Shown here piece by piece: positions 22,842 through 32,328 of a stretch of 64,000 nucleotides of DNA (positions are counted from its first letter, which is position 1; each line of letters begins with the position of its first letter). The notes beneath the pieces were generated by a model. That model was not told where the DNA came from and ran no database searches. It was given only the letters and a program-made list of their open reading frames with translations. Made by a program: the position numbers and the translations under genes. Origin of the DNA: an uncultured Bacilli bacterium. Lineage in GTDB: Bacteria; Bacillota_I; Bacilli_A; RF39; UBA660. The stretch spans positions 44,807 to 108,806 of the forward strand of contig CAJUPN010000005.1 of the NCBI GenBank assembly GCA_910588195.1. Direction: 5' to 3'.

Positions 22842-23852
22842 ATGTCTTTGAAAGTGATAATTGACAGTGGTCATGGAGGAACCGACGGTGGTGCTTCAGG
22901 GAATGGTATTATAGAAAAAAATATGACTTTAGATATTAGTAAAGAGATGTATAATGAATTTAAGAAATTAGGTATTCCTGTATATATGACTAGGGATACA
23001 GATGAATCTTTATCTCCTACAGAAAGAGTTAATCGTGTAAAAAGATTTATAAGTAGTGGAGACGATGTTGTTGTCATATCTAACCATATTAACGCTGGTG
23101 GCGGAGAAGGAGCTGAGGTTATATATGCTCTTCGTAATAATGAAAAGTTAAGTCAAAATATTTTAAATGAGCTTGCAGGATCCGGACAAAAAATAAGAAA
23201 ATATTATCAAAAACGTGGAACATCTAATCCTAACTTGGATTATTATTTTATGTTAAGAGATACAACTCCTTATGAAGCTGTTATAGTTGAATATGGTTTT
23301 CTAGATAATACAAAAGATGCTAGTAAATTAAAAAATAATTATAAAACATATGCTAAAGATGTAGTAGATGCAGTACTTGATTATAAGGGAATAGTACCCG
23401 AAATTGAGTATTACACAGTAAAGAAGGGTGATACATTATATAGCATAGCTAAAAAGTTTAATTTGACTGTTGATAAGTTAAAAGATTTAAACAATATGAC
23501 TAATAATTTTTTATCAGTTGGTAGAAAGTTAAAGGTATCTGGAGAGAAAGAAGATATAAGTGAATCTATTAGTAATATTTATGTAGTAACTCCTGGAGAT
23601 ACATTATATAGTATAGCTAAGAAACATAACACTACAGTGGATAACTTAAAAGCCCTTAACAATATTAGTTCAAATATGTTAAGTATTGGACAAAAGCTAG
23701 TAGTGCCATCTTATAATACTTATGTAGTAACCCCTGGAGATACACTTTATAGCATAGCTAAGAAATTTAATACCACAGTTGATAACTTAATATCTTTAAA
23801 TAATTTAACTAGTAATTTATTATTTGTTAATCAAGAATTATTAGTTCCATAA
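22842..23852 (+). CDS. N-acetylmuramoyl-L-alanine amidase with three LysM domains
   Basis: An Amidase_3 zinc domain (residues 1-185) keeps all key residues: His11 in DSGHGG, Glu25 in GIIEKN, His82 in SNHIN, and the catalytic Glu150 in IVEYGF. Three LysM modules follow, each with GDTLYSIAKK, and bind peptidoglycan. GAGGTGA at 22830-22836 sits before ATG 22842, so the GTG at 22833 is not the start. No signal peptide is present, as in several spore or lysis amidases. It cleaves the bond between MurNAc and L-Ala. It lies just outside the island. A catalytically dead paralogue is at 52 kb. Confidence 0.94.
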   Translation: MSLKVIIDSGHGGTDGGASGNGIIEKNMTLDISKEMYNEFKKLGIPVYMTRDTDESLSPTERVNRVKRFISSGDDVVVISNHINAGGGEGAEVIYALRNNEKLSQNILNELAGSGQKIRKYYQKRGTSNPNLDYYFMLRDTTPYEAVIVEYGFLDNTKDASKLKNNYKTYAKDVVDAVLDYKGIVPEIEYYTVKKGDTLYSIAKKFNLTVDKLKDLNNMTNNFLSVGRKLKVSGEKEDISESISNIYVVTPGDTLYSIAKKHNTTVDNLKALNNISSNMLSIGQKLVVPSYNTYVVTPGDTLYSIAKKFNTTVDNLISLNNLTSNLLFVNQELLVP

Positions 23853-23882
23853 GAAGATTATTGTTATAGTCTCCTTTTTGTA

Positions 23883-23891
23883 TGCTATAAT
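23883..23891 (+). promoter_or_regulatory. Extended -10 of the ImmA-like gene
   Basis: TGCTATAAT, 39 bp before the ATG. Confidence 0.55.
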
Positions 23892-23929
23892 TTAATCGAA
23901 GTGTTTTCGTTTAAAGGAGAAAAAATAGT

Positions 23930-24526
23930 ATGGGCAGTGTTGTTAACTTATTGGATTATAAAAAGAGTAGAGTTACTAATTCATTATCTTTTTCTTATAC
24001 TACAGAAGAAGAATTGGCAAGCCAAATATTGAAAATGTTTAATTATGATAATCAAAATATTGCCATTCCGATTGTAAAAGTTTCTAAACATTGTGGTTTA
24101 AAGGTGTATCATAATAATTTTTATTCTTCAGATATTTTAGCAAAACTATTAATTGGTGGGATAACAGAAGCAAGATATTCTTCTAGAGAAGTTATACTTG
24201 TAAATTCGAATAATCTTTTATTTGAACAACGTGTTTCTATAGCAAGATTATTAGGATATTATTTAGATGAAGTTATAACTAATGAAAGTTTTTTAAAACA
24301 AGGTTTTTTATTATCAGACGTTTTATATTCTTCTGAATTATATGATAAATATATTGAATTTGTTTTAAATATTTTGGCCCCAAGCGAGATATTCAGAAGG
24401 CAATATGAAATTGCAGTAGATGCTGGACTTTCTGAAATTGGAATATATACTTATTTGAGTCGATTCTTTGAGGTTCCAAATAGTTTTATTCAATACAAAG
24501 TTAAGTCACTTAATATAAGTAAATAA
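23930..24526 (+). CDS. ImmA/IrrE-like protein lacking the zinc motif
   Basis: The 198-residue product has the ImmA/IrrE layout: an N-terminal helix, IPIVKVSKHCGLKVY, then a beta segment REVILVNSNN, a helix at the usual active-site position, and a C-terminal LSRFFEVPNSFIQYKVKSL resembling the family's winged tail. Where the family has RFTIAHELGH, this reads QRVSIARLLGYYLDE. Both zinc His residues and the catalytic Glu are gone. It is therefore probably a non-catalytic derivative. AAAGGAGA precedes the start. Family membership is inferred from the pattern alone. Confidence 0.65.
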   Translation: MGSVVNLLDYKKSRVTNSLSFSYTTEEELASQILKMFNYDNQNIAIPIVKVSKHCGLKVYHNNFYSSDILAKLLIGGITEARYSSREVILVNSNNLLFEQRVSIARLLGYYLDEVITNESFLKQGFLLSDVLYSSELYDKYIEFVLNILAPSEIFRRQYEIAVDAGLSEIGIYTYLSRFFEVPNSFIQYKVKSLNISK

Positions 24527-24582
24527 TTATTTACAAATACACATCAGATGTTATAAAATAGACGTTAGAAATGGGGGATTTT

Positions 24583-25419
24583 ATGAAAAATATTAAATTT
24601 TATAAAAATATATGTTGTGGACTTGCTCTTGCTGCCTCACTTGTATTAACTTCTTGTGGGGAATCTGAGTATGTTTCAGTAACAGCAAATACTACTAATA
24701 CAATTGATACAAATCGTGAAGGGGAAACAACATTACCTTCAAAGTTACTTAAGGTTAAAAATGAAGACTTTAAATTAGAAGTAAGTTATTCCATTGCTCC
24801 TCCAGAAGGTGTATCAATTGAGGATTTTAAGTGGAGAGTTACAAATGATAAAAATTTAAATATTGAAGTTTTTACCAAAGGGTTACCTGATGGATATCGT
24901 GTTTGGATTGATAATGTTCATATTGATACTTTTATTGAAGCTACTAATCCATATTTTAATGGTATATTACAAGATTCAATGGATGATCGAGTACATTCAG
25001 CTTTACTAATGGGATTTCCAATCAGTGATAGTACACGTTATTCTTCTGTTAATTTAATTTCTGGTCAAGATAAAGATTTTATAGAAGGAACATTTAGAGC
25101 ATATTCTTATGATGGAACTGGTAGAAGTGATGGAGAAGTAATTCAACGTAGATATGTAGATTCAGATTATTTGAAAAAAGGTGTTTATTCTAATAAAATA
25201 AGTTTAATTTATGGATTATTAATTCAAGGACCAAATGATCCAGAACCTTATGGAGTTGATGTGCCTGATGAGGTTCATGTGTATGTTTATAATTGTATTG
25301 AAAGATATGATAATGTTAAAGATGTTATAAATGTCTATACGTTTGATTCAAATGGAAATGAAGTATATGTTGATAGCTATCCAGTGGAAAAAGAAAAATC
25401 TCTTTCTTTGAGTCAATAG
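24583..25419 (+). CDS. Lipoprotein of unknown function
   Basis: GGGGGA at 24573-24578 points to ATG 24583 rather than the ATG at 24571. The N-terminus MKNIKFYKNICCG has a hydrophobic core and a lipobox LTSC, with the modified Cys near residue 26, followed by a Thr/Asn-rich linker. The mature part is about 250 residues, with beta-like stretches and no recognised enzyme motif. It is anchored on the outer face of the membrane. Confidence 0.75.
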   Translation: MKNIKFYKNICCGLALAASLVLTSCGESEYVSVTANTTNTIDTNREGETTLPSKLLKVKNEDFKLEVSYSIAPPEGVSIEDFKWRVTNDKNLNIEVFTKGLPDGYRVWIDNVHIDTFIEATNPYFNGILQDSMDDRVHSALLMGFPISDSTRYSSVNLISGQDKDFIEGTFRAYSYDGTGRSDGEVIQRRYVDSDYLKKGVYSNKISLIYGLLIQGPNDPEPYGVDVPDEVHVYVYNCIERYDNVKDVINVYTFDSNGNEVYVDSYPVEKEKSLSLSQ

Positions 25420-25468
25420 TTGTAAATTCATAAAACTCTGTATATAATATAATTAAGGAGATGTTTTA

Positions 25469-25807
25469 ATGACGATTGATAAAATAAAAGAACAAATTCT
25501 TTCTGCTGGAAAATATGTATCTGAGAATGCGACACTTGCTACAAGTAAAGCTAATATAAAGATTACATTAAAAGCAAAAAATGATGCTTTAAATGCTATG
25601 TATGCTAATTTAGGTAAAGAGCATTTTAATTCATTGACTAAAAAAGAGAAAAATAAATATAAAGATATATTAGCTTTGGAAGAAGAAGTTAATCGATTAA
25701 ATAATGAACTTGCTGCTATTAATGAATCAAAAGTTTGTCAAAAGTGTGGTACTAAAGTAACTAAGGATATTAAATTTTGTTCTGAATGTGGGAGTAAAGT
25801 AAATTAG
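25469..25807 (+). CDS. Zinc-ribbon protein
   Basis: The 112-residue product has a helical N-terminus and a C-terminal zinc ribbon CQKCGTKV...FCSECGSKVN, with four Cys. AAGGAGATG precedes the start. Two other genes in the window (40731-42722 and 46846-47190) carry the same ribbon type. Its target is unknown. Confidence 0.75.
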   Translation: MTIDKIKEQILSAGKYVSENATLATSKANIKITLKAKNDALNAMYANLGKEHFNSLTKKEKNKYKDILALEEEVNRLNNELAAINESKVCQKCGTKVTKDIKFCSECGSKVN

Positions 25808-25831
25808 AAAGTAATTGTTACTTTCTTTTTT
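25806..25831 (+). terminator. Terminator after the zinc-ribbon gene
   Basis: AGAAAGTAA (25806-25814) pairs with TTACTTTCT (25818-25826), followed by TTTTT. Confidence 0.85.
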
Positions 25832-25861
25832 GTTAGGTATAATTATAATAGGTGAATATTT

Positions 25862-26662
25862 ATGGATGATGAAAAATTTAGATTAAGTAAACTTAATATT
25901 ATCTTTTTAGTGGTAGATATAATTATCTTTATACTTACAATTGTATCTGTTGTTTTTCTTGTAAATTCTTTTAAAGAAGAAAATGAATTACCTAATTTAG
26001 AAGTTACAAGAGAGAGAACTAGCACAACTAATACAACGACAACTACGGAGTATGTTCCATCAACGACAACAACAACTACTAGAAGAAACTTGAATTCTCC
26101 ATATTATGAAGTTAATGCTTCTACTATTTTAAACGAAGAATTACTTAAAAAGAAAGAATTAACGAAAGAGGAAGCTTTAATAGTTATGAAAACCTTATAT
26201 GAAACAGTTGATAAAATATTTAATATATCTGATAATTCTCTTTTAGATATTGCCACAACTATTGAATATGTTAAAGAGGGAGAAAAGGATGTAATTACGT
26301 TTGAAGATAATAAATATGGTATTATTTATAATTCAGATGAATTACTTAAAAAGTGTTTTTCTAATTATTTTTTACTAAATGAAATAGGGAAGTATAGATT
26401 TAATCAAAAAAGGATTTTTATAAAACGTGATAATGAATTTTATCGTATTCAAAATATTTTAGGAAATATTGAACTTGTGGAGTCTGATTTTATTATAACT
26501 CAATTAAGTTCAAGTTCTATTGAAGCTAATATGAGATATTATAAGAGTAATTATAAAGAATTGGGATATTCGTCTCCAGTCTATCAATTAATGAATTTTA
26601 AAGCTACTTATGAAAGAGGTAGTTGGAGGATAACAAGTATAGATTATCCCCTTACAGATTAG
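25862..26662 (+). CDS. Membrane-anchored unknown protein with Thr-rich linker
   Basis: One membrane helix (about residues 14-38) is followed by a linker of repeated Thr residues (TNTTTTTEYVPSTTTTTTRR), then an extracellular domain of about 180 residues. No family is recognised. AGGTGA precedes the start. It is 10 bp upstream of another single-helix protein, and the two probably form one unit. Similar Thr-rich linkers occur in the LCP gene nearby. Confidence 0.7.
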   Translation: MDDEKFRLSKLNIIFLVVDIIIFILTIVSVVFLVNSFKEENELPNLEVTRERTSTTNTTTTTEYVPSTTTTTTRRNLNSPYYEVNASTILNEELLKKKELTKEEALIVMKTLYETVDKIFNISDNSLLDIATTIEYVKEGEKDVITFEDNKYGIIYNSDELLKKCFSNYFLLNEIGKYRFNQKRIFIKRDNEFYRIQNILGNIELVESDFIITQLSSSSIEANMRYYKSNYKELGYSSPVYQLMNFKATYERGSWRITSIDYPLTD

Positions 26663-26672
26663 AGGTGTTTAA

Positions 26673-27038
26673 ATGACTAATACTAAATTTAATGTTATTT
26701 TAATTGCGATAGGTATTTCTTTATTGATAGTATTATTTAATGTCTTTTATTTGTATAGAAGGAATGAAGCTTCAAAAATCAATTTTAATGATAAATATAT
26801 TAAAGATACTGTTTGGAAAAGTGATGATGTTAAATTATCGTTTAATGGTAATAATTTAACTTTTATTATTAATGATAGTGAGAAAATCAATTCTTCTTAT
26901 ACATTAGATAAAAGAAGTGGGAAATTTAATTTAAGTGATGATGAAGAGTTTTATCTTCGCAGTATTAATGAAGAAACAATTATTGTATGGTATAATCGTG
27001 CAGAATATAATTTAGAAAAAGAAGTAATTGCTAGATAG
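26673..27038 (+). CDS. Small single-helix membrane protein
   Basis: A 121-residue product with one N-terminal membrane helix (FNVILIAIGISLLIVLFNVF) and an extracellular beta-rich domain of about 85 residues. AGAGGTG precedes the start. It is coupled to the preceding gene and has no recognised family. Confidence 0.65.
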   Translation: MTNTKFNVILIAIGISLLIVLFNVFYLYRRNEASKINFNDKYIKDTVWKSDDVKLSFNGNNLTFIINDSEKINSSYTLDKRSGKFNLSDDEEFYLRSINEETIIVWYNRAEYNLEKEVIAR

Positions 27039-27053
27039 GCAATTATTTTTTTG
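27025..27053 (+). terminator. Plus-strand terminator
   Basis: TAATTGC (27025-27031) pairs with GCAATTA (27039-27045), followed by TTTTTTTG. Confidence 0.75.
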
Positions 27054-27055
27054 CA

Positions 27056-27083
27056 TACAAAAAGGAGAATTGTTATTCTCCTT
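27056..27083 (-). terminator. Terminator of the LCP gene (minus strand)
   Basis: AAGGAGAAT (27062-27070) pairs with ATTCTCCTT (27075-27083). On the minus strand a T-run follows. Confidence 0.8.
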
Positions 27084-29022
27084 CAATAATTGTTTTTGTT
27101 GTAGTTGAAGTAGTAGTTGTATCATCTTCTCCTTCAGTAGGTCCAGGGATTGTTGTTTTTTCTGTTGTTGGTTCAGGTACTGTTGTTATTGGTGTAGTGT
27201 TACTTTTCTTTATAACATCTATAGTTATTGTAGAGACATCTTTAACAAGTTTTCCTCTAGCAACACTTTGTGCAGTAACTGTATCATTTGCAAGAGATTC
27301 ATCATAACCTGTAGCACCTTCAGTTATTGAATTAACATAAACAGTAATATTTCTTGCTTCACACCAACTTTTTACATATTGTAAACTTTGTCCCTTAAAG
27401 TTAGGTATAGTTTCATTTCTTTGAACTGTATAGTATTTTTTACCTATTATAGTAGGTGTATATTCATCGTTTACTGAGAAGTTAAAAGTTTTTATAGGTG
27501 TTGGTTTTTTTGTTTCAAGAGTAATTTTTAAGGCATCTTTTATTTCTTCTAATGATTGTGGATAGTATTGGAAGGTATAAACATTACTTCTTAAATTATT
27601 AACATACATTGTTAAGTCATATCCTGTAAGATAAGTTTTTTGAATATTAATCATAGATCCTTTATTAGCACCAAATATTACAGTTTTTCCAACATTGTAT
27701 AAGTTCATCATTTCTTTTGTAGTCATGTTAGTATCCATATTTTTTGATACAGCATCTAAAACAGAGTAGAAGTCATTTATATTTTTTAAATTTTTAGCTG
27801 AGTTTGCAATTCCCTCAACTACTAGTTGTTGATGTTGAACTCTTTGGAAGTCTCCAGCAGGTAATGTTTTTCTATGTCTTGCAAACGCTAAAGCTTTTTC
27901 TCCATCCATGTGTTGTGGACCAGATTCAATACATTGTAATACGTTTGCTGCATGACTTCTATTGGAATCTTGTTCACAAAACTTAATTCCATTAGGTACT
28001 GTTACATCAATTCCACCTAAGGTATCAACTAAATCAACGACACCTTTAAAGTTTATTTTTACATAGTAATCAATTTTTATATCAACTAAGTTCTCGACAG
28101 TATTAATTACACATTTTGTTCCATATGCTGCTGATGAATTTATTTTACTTGAATCACCATTTAAACAAGCTATTGGAACGTAAGTATCTCTTGGAATTGA
28201 GAAAACTGTTGCATTTAATGTATGGGGATTAAATGTAATAAGCATTAAAGTATCTCCATTGAAAGCTGCATTAGCATTCAAGCCATCATGAGCTGAATCA
28301 ACTCCCATAAGTAAAATTGTGAAAGGATTTTCAACACTTCCTGATGATTCAATATAGTCTTGATTTTTCATTTCTTTAGAATAATCAAATAAAACTTTTA
28401 CATCAGTTTCAATATTTTGATAGGCATCGTATGATTCATACATTGCAATATAATTTGATGTAATAAAAATTCCTTTAAGTGAACCATCATATAGTTTTTC
28501 TAATAGTTCAAAATAAGTGTCATATTTTTCAACTTTTATATTTAATTTTTCATTGTTTATTAATTCATAGGCTAATACATTACCTTCAATGTCAGTTTCA
28601 TTGTTAATAATACCAACATTAAATGTTTCATCGTTACTAAATTCAGTATTGTTTAGAGTAATTAAGTTTGTAGTGTAAATGACTGTTTCTTTGTTCATTG
28701 AAGCAAGTAAAACATATACTTTATTAATTGCTAAAGAACCAATTATTGAAATACTAGATATTATTAAAATTATAAGCGATGATACTATTACTGTTTTATG
28801 TTTTTTACTTAAAAGTAATAAAAGATCAAAGAATGAGTATAATAAGAGTAATAATCCAAGTCCTGTAAGGATAATTATTCTTAAAGTAGTTTCGATATTG
28901 TTTAATAAAAGAAGAGATTTAAACAAATATGCGTAACTAAATAGGAATAATAATAAGACAAATAAATATATTAAACGAATGCTTAATTTCGTTTTATTAA
29001 ATTTCTTTAGTAGTACTTTCAT
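27073..29022 (-). CDS. LCP family wall-polymer ligase with PASTA-like tail
   Basis: Four membrane-spanning stretches precede an extracellular region. The LytR-CpsA-Psr catalytic core spans about residues 230-400: ILLMGVDS, DTLMLITFNP, FSIPRDTYVP with the phosphate-binding Arg, LGGIDVTVP, and FARHRK...GDFQRVQHQQ. A PASTA-like segment (IPNFKGQSLQYVKSWCEARN) and a Thr-rich tail follow. The start is taken at the ATG at 29022, which has GGGAG 8 nt upstream; a GTG 9 bp further up lies inside that element. LCP enzymes transfer teichoic acid or polysaccharide chains to peptidoglycan. Confidence 0.92.
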   Translation of the reverse strand: MKVLLKKFNKTKLSIRLIYLFVLLLFLFSYAYLFKSLLLLNNIETTLRIIILTGLGLLLLLYSFFDLLLLLSKKHKTVIVSSLIILIISSISIIGSLAINKVYVLLASMNKETVIYTTNLITLNNTEFSNDETFNVGIINNETDIEGNVLAYELINNEKLNIKVEKYDTYFELLEKLYDGSLKGIFITSNYIAMYESYDAYQNIETDVKVLFDYSKEMKNQDYIESSGSVENPFTILLMGVDSAHDGLNANAAFNGDTLMLITFNPHTLNATVFSIPRDTYVPIACLNGDSSKINSSAAYGTKCVINTVENLVDIKIDYYVKINFKGVVDLVDTLGGIDVTVPNGIKFCEQDSNRSHAANVLQCIESGPQHMDGEKALAFARHRKTLPAGDFQRVQHQQLVVEGIANSAKNLKNINDFYSVLDAVSKNMDTNMTTKEMMNLYNVGKTVIFGANKGSMINIQKTYLTGYDLTMYVNNLRSNVYTFQYYPQSLEEIKDALKITLETKKPTPIKTFNFSVNDEYTPTIIGKKYYTVQRNETIPNFKGQSLQYVKSWCEARNITVYVNSITEGATGYDESLANDTVTAQSVARGKLVKDVSTITIDVIKKSNTTPITTVPEPTTEKTTIPGPTEGEDDTTTTSTTTKTIIEGE

Positions 29023-29106
29023 AACAGCCACTCCCTATTTTATGATTATACTACAAAGAGGCTAAAACTACAATTAATTTTGAGTATTTATTTTTATTAA
29101 TTAGTT

Positions 29107-29115
29107 TGATATAAT
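29107..29115 (+). promoter_or_regulatory. Extended -10 of the thioredoxin-like gene
   Basis: TGATATAAT, 24 bp before the start codon. Confidence 0.55.
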
Positions 29116-29138
29116 TGTTCTAGAAGTGAGGCAAATAT

Positions 29139-29909
29139 ATGAACAAGAAGAGAAAAAGAGCAACTGTGATTGCCGTAATTTTATTTATGTTAGTAGCACT
29201 AGAAATTGTTTATATTTTTAGTGAATTATATATTGAAAATGATATTAATAATGGGTCAACAATAACTGATTCTATTAAATTCAAAGAAGAATATGAAGCA
29301 TTGAATGGAATGAAAGATGCCAATGATCTTCAAATAAGATCGATACTTATAGATGAAGATAATCCACTTATTTATGCTAATGCATTAGATATTATTAGTA
29401 TGATTGAAAATAAAGAAACTTTTATTGTTTATTTTGGTTTTTCTAACTGTCCTTGGTGCAGAAGTGTTGTTCCTTCACTAATACAATCAGCTAAAGAAAA
29501 TAATGTTGCAAAGATATATTATGTAGATGTTTCAAGTATTCGTGATAAATATGAGCTTGATGAAAATAATAAGGCAGTAAGAACTGTTGAAGGTAGTGAA
29601 GAATATTATAAACTTTTAGAATTATTAGAGCCTGTTTTAGATGACTATGCTCCACTTACATATAAGACAAGTAAGAACAAAACAAAAAGTGTTAAAATTA
29701 AAGAAAAAAGAATTTATGCACCTAATGTTATTGCTGTAAAAAATGGTGAACCACAGTTAAAAGAAGATGGTTTAATAGATTCTTTAACTGATTCTCGTAT
29801 GGAATTAACTGATGAGATGAAATGTGAAATAAAAGAGAAGTTTAAATGTGTCTTTGATACTTTAAATGAAAATGCACCTGTGTGTGATCTTGATTCTATG
29901 AAATGCTAA
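29139..29909 (+). CDS. Membrane-anchored thioredoxin-like protein
   Basis: An N-terminal membrane helix (residues about 9-28) anchors a thioredoxin fold outside the cell. The active site is CPWC (Cys104 and Cys107), after FIVYFGFSN, with a YYVDVSS strand next. A later NVIAVKNGEP strand with the preceding APNV stands in for the cis-Pro region. Extra Cys residues occur near the C-terminus. It likely reduces or oxidises exported proteins. GTGAGG precedes the start. Confidence 0.8.
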   Translation: MNKKRKRATVIAVILFMLVALEIVYIFSELYIENDINNGSTITDSIKFKEEYEALNGMKDANDLQIRSILIDEDNPLIYANALDIISMIENKETFIVYFGFSNCPWCRSVVPSLIQSAKENNVAKIYYVDVSSIRDKYELDENNKAVRTVEGSEEYYKLLELLEPVLDDYAPLTYKTSKNKTKSVKIKEKRIYAPNVIAVKNGEPQLKEDGLIDSLTDSRMELTDEMKCEIKEKFKCVFDTLNENAPVCDLDSMKC

Positions 29910-29915
29910 ATAAAA

Positions 29916-29944
29916 AAACGAAAGGATTATTTCTTTCGTTTTAC
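29916..29944. terminator. Bidirectional terminator
   Basis: AAACGAAAG (29916-29924) pairs with CTTTCGTTT (29933-29941). A-rich and T-rich flanks serve both convergent genes. Confidence 0.8.
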
Positions 29945-30658
29945 TTTGTTTTTCTTTTTTTCGTTCTTTAATTTTTCTTTATCTTTTTTTACTTTATTTT
30001 TTAAAATAATAGTTTTATTAAAGACTTTCATATCAGGAAATGATTTAATTAAGCGTTTATGAAAAATAGTTTTATTAAATAATATTTCTTTAACTTTTTT
30101 AGTAATTACTTCAGTGGAATCACATCTAATAGAGTTTGATACATTTTTTAATGTAATTATAATATTAAATGATAATATTATATCTATTATTGTAAATACT
30201 AATAATGTAATGGATACATATTTTAAAACAATTGGATCTATTTTAGTTATTAAGTTGAAGAAAAATGGATTTAAAACATACATCATAAATAAAGCTAAAA
30301 AACCAAAAGGAATCATTGTTTCTAAACAGATACGACCATTTATATTATATTTAAATTTTGAGTAATCCCACCATCTATTTTTAAATATCTTTTCCATTAA
30401 ATAGGATGTGGTATATTCAAGAATAGAAGCAATAATAATTGACATAAAATAAAGTACAACAGGAGAATCAAGATATTTTGATAATAAAATAATTACGAAT
30501 GTTGCACCAAAACCATATATTGGACAAATTGGACCAGTAAGGAAGCCACGGTTGACTATTTTATGATTTTCCATAATTGTTGTATATATTACTTCAACAA
30601 TCCAACCTAAAAAAGAATAGATAAAAAAAATAAATATTAGTTGATAAATAAAGTTCAT
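29927..30658 (-). CDS. Six-helix membrane protein, CmpB/DUF1113-like putative ABC permease
   Basis: The N-terminus SFLGWIVEVIYTTI, then NRGFLTGPICPIYGFGA and the RWWDYSKFKYNINGRICL segment match the family annotated as putative ABC-transporter type IV (PF06541). Residues 1-180 carry about five or six membrane helices; the tail is highly basic and Lys-rich. AGGTGA precedes the ATG on the minus strand. No ATPase gene is adjacent, so the transport annotation is doubtful. Confidence 0.85.
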   Translation of the reverse strand: MNFIYQLIFIFFIYSFLGWIVEVIYTTIMENHKIVNRGFLTGPICPIYGFGATFVIILLSKYLDSPVVLYFMSIIIASILEYTTSYLMEKIFKNRWWDYSKFKYNINGRICLETMIPFGFLALFMMYVLNPFFFNLITKIDPIVLKYVSITLLVFTIIDIILSFNIIITLKNVSNSIRCDSTEVITKKVKEILFNKTIFHKRLIKSFPDMKVFNKTIILKNKVKKDKEKLKNEKKKNKVKRKK

Positions 30659-30753
30659 AAACTCACCTAGATAATTATAACATACGTGTTTATTAAATAA
30701 TATAATATTTTTAGTTTTATATGTAACAATTAATTTAAATTTATATATATGTA

Positions 30754-30762
30754 TGTTATAAT
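30754..30762 (+). promoter_or_regulatory. Extended -10
   Basis: TGTTATAAT, 25 bp before the ATG at 30787; no clear -35. Confidence 0.55.
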
Positions 30763-30786
30763 TTTATTAGAGATGAGGAGTTAGAT

Positions 30787-31260
30787 ATGAAGTTTTTTAA
30801 GTCGTTTATAAAAAAGCCCCGAAATGTTTATTTTAGTATTGTTGCGATGCTTACAATAGTAGCAGGGCTTGCATCTATTTCATTTTCATATTATATAGAT
30901 GAATCTAGTACAGAAGGCATATTAAAATATAATGCGATTGATAATAGATTGCAATCGCCTGATTTAGTTGATGGAAATGTAGCTTTGGCACCTCATGAGA
31001 CTAAAGAAATAGAATTATATGTTATGAGTAATAATTCTTTTATGAGTCAATATAAAGTAATTTATAAAACAAGTCAAAATGTAAAAGTTTATAGTGAAAA
31101 TATGATGGCTGATGTGATTGATGCTAAGGAAGTACAAAACTATAAATTTGTTATTTCTAATTATGATGATGTTCCTGCACAAATAGAACTTGAGGTTGTA
31201 TCTTCTGAGATGAACAAAGATTTAAATTTTGAAGGAAATGAAGTTGAAGTTTTAGAATAA
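30787..31260 (+). CDS. Exported unknown protein
   Basis: The 157-residue product has a signal-like N-terminus (VYFSIVAMLTIVAGLASISFSYY) and a beta-rich exported domain ending acidic (NEVEVLE). The layout recalls TasA/camelysin-like fibre proteins, but no diagnostic motif is present. ATGAGGAG precedes the start. Confidence 0.65.
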   Translation: MKFFKSFIKKPRNVYFSIVAMLTIVAGLASISFSYYIDESSTEGILKYNAIDNRLQSPDLVDGNVALAPHETKEIELYVMSNNSFMSQYKVIYKTSQNVKVYSENMMADVIDAKEVQNYKFVISNYDDVPAQIELEVVSSEMNKDLNFEGNEVEVLE

Positions 31261-31291
31261 AAAGATTCAAATTAAAGTTGAATCTTTTTTT
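31261..31291. terminator. Bidirectional terminator
   Basis: A perfect 10-bp stem AAAGATTCAA (31261-31270) / TTGAATCTTT (31278-31287) with T-run. Confidence 0.85.
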
Positions 31292-32243
31292 GTACTGGTT
31301 TTTGTTTCTTTTTAGCTTCTTCTTCATTTATTATTAGTTTTGTATCTTTAAACATTTCTTTTATTAGGTTTTTAATTCTATCACATAATGAGTCAGAATC
31401 GTTCATCATATCATAAGTCTGTTTTTCTAAACTTTCAATGAAATCTATATCAGGATTAGATAAAAGACGTGCTTTATTAGTGATAAGAGTAAGGGTTATT
31501 TCTTTTCTCACATATTTTATATTATCGTTTTTTAACTTTAGAATTCTTTTCATGTCTTCAAGGAAAAGACTTTCTAAACTATATATTAATAATTCTTTTA
31601 TCTGACTTTCTTCATATCCTTCAATGCTTGGGAAAGAAGTTATCATATTTCTTAAAGGTAAAACGCCATCTGTTAATAAAAAGCGTCTTTCATATAATGG
31701 AGTAATTGTGATAATTACATATTTTAAATAAATTAAATAGTTTTTTATATCATTATCCTCAATAGAATCTAAATGTCTAGTGATTATTTGAATACAGTTT
31801 ATAGCTAATATTGTGAAGAAGTATTCTTCGTATTTGGCATTACCTAATTTATTTTTTCTGACAGTATTATTTATTAAATCAATTGGATTTTTAGCTGTTT
31901 TTTCTTCAAAGAATCCATTATAAGTAAAATAATATGTAGACATTAGTTGATTATAAGCTCTAACTATTGGTAAAAACTCTTTTCCTTCATTCATGACATC
32001 TGTGAATATATTTGAAGCTTTATCGACATTTTTTAATATATTTTGATAGTTTTCTTTGGTTAAAATATTTGTTAGTTTTGTTTTTTCGATGTCAACAGCG
32101 GTTGGGAGTATATAAAATAAGCTTTGATATTCGTCACTATTTTTATCTCCTTGTTGTTCGTGTTCAATAATTTTTAAATAAATATTTGTTACACTTTTAG
32201 AAAATTCAAGCCATTCTTCAGTTTTATCATATATATTTTTCAT
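31272..32243 (-). CDS. Unknown cytoplasmic helical protein
   Basis: The 323-residue product is mostly helical and charged, with no signal peptide or membrane helix, and a Lys/Gln-rich C-terminus (EEEAKKKQKPVQKKIQL). AGGTGA precedes the ATG. I do not recognise a family. It is divergent from the glycosyltransferase gene. Confidence 0.65.
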   Translation of the reverse strand: MKNIYDKTEEWLEFSKSVTNIYLKIIEHEQQGDKNSDEYQSLFYILPTAVDIEKTKLTNILTKENYQNILKNVDKASNIFTDVMNEGKEFLPIVRAYNQLMSTYYFTYNGFFEEKTAKNPIDLINNTVRKNKLGNAKYEEYFFTILAINCIQIITRHLDSIEDNDIKNYLIYLKYVIITITPLYERRFLLTDGVLPLRNMITSFPSIEGYEESQIKELLIYSLESLFLEDMKRILKLKNDNIKYVRKEITLTLITNKARLLSNPDIDFIESLEKQTYDMMNDSDSLCDRIKNLIKEMFKDTKLIINEEEAKKKQKPVQKKIQL

Positions 32244-32290
32244 TGAACGTCACCTCTTTTCTTAATATTCTAGCATAAATCTTAATAAAG

Positions 32291-32299
32291 TGTTATAAT
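32291..32299 (+). promoter_or_regulatory. Extended -10 of the glycosyltransferase gene
   Basis: TGTTATAAT, 30 bp before the start. Confidence 0.55.
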
Positions 32300-32328
32300 T
32301 AGTTTAATATTTAGTAGAGAGGTATATT

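Noticed and set aside
23400..23850. Tandem repeats resembling a CRISPR or satellite array (also 52545-52990)
   Set aside because: The repeats encode LysM modules in frame and vary at codon third positions.
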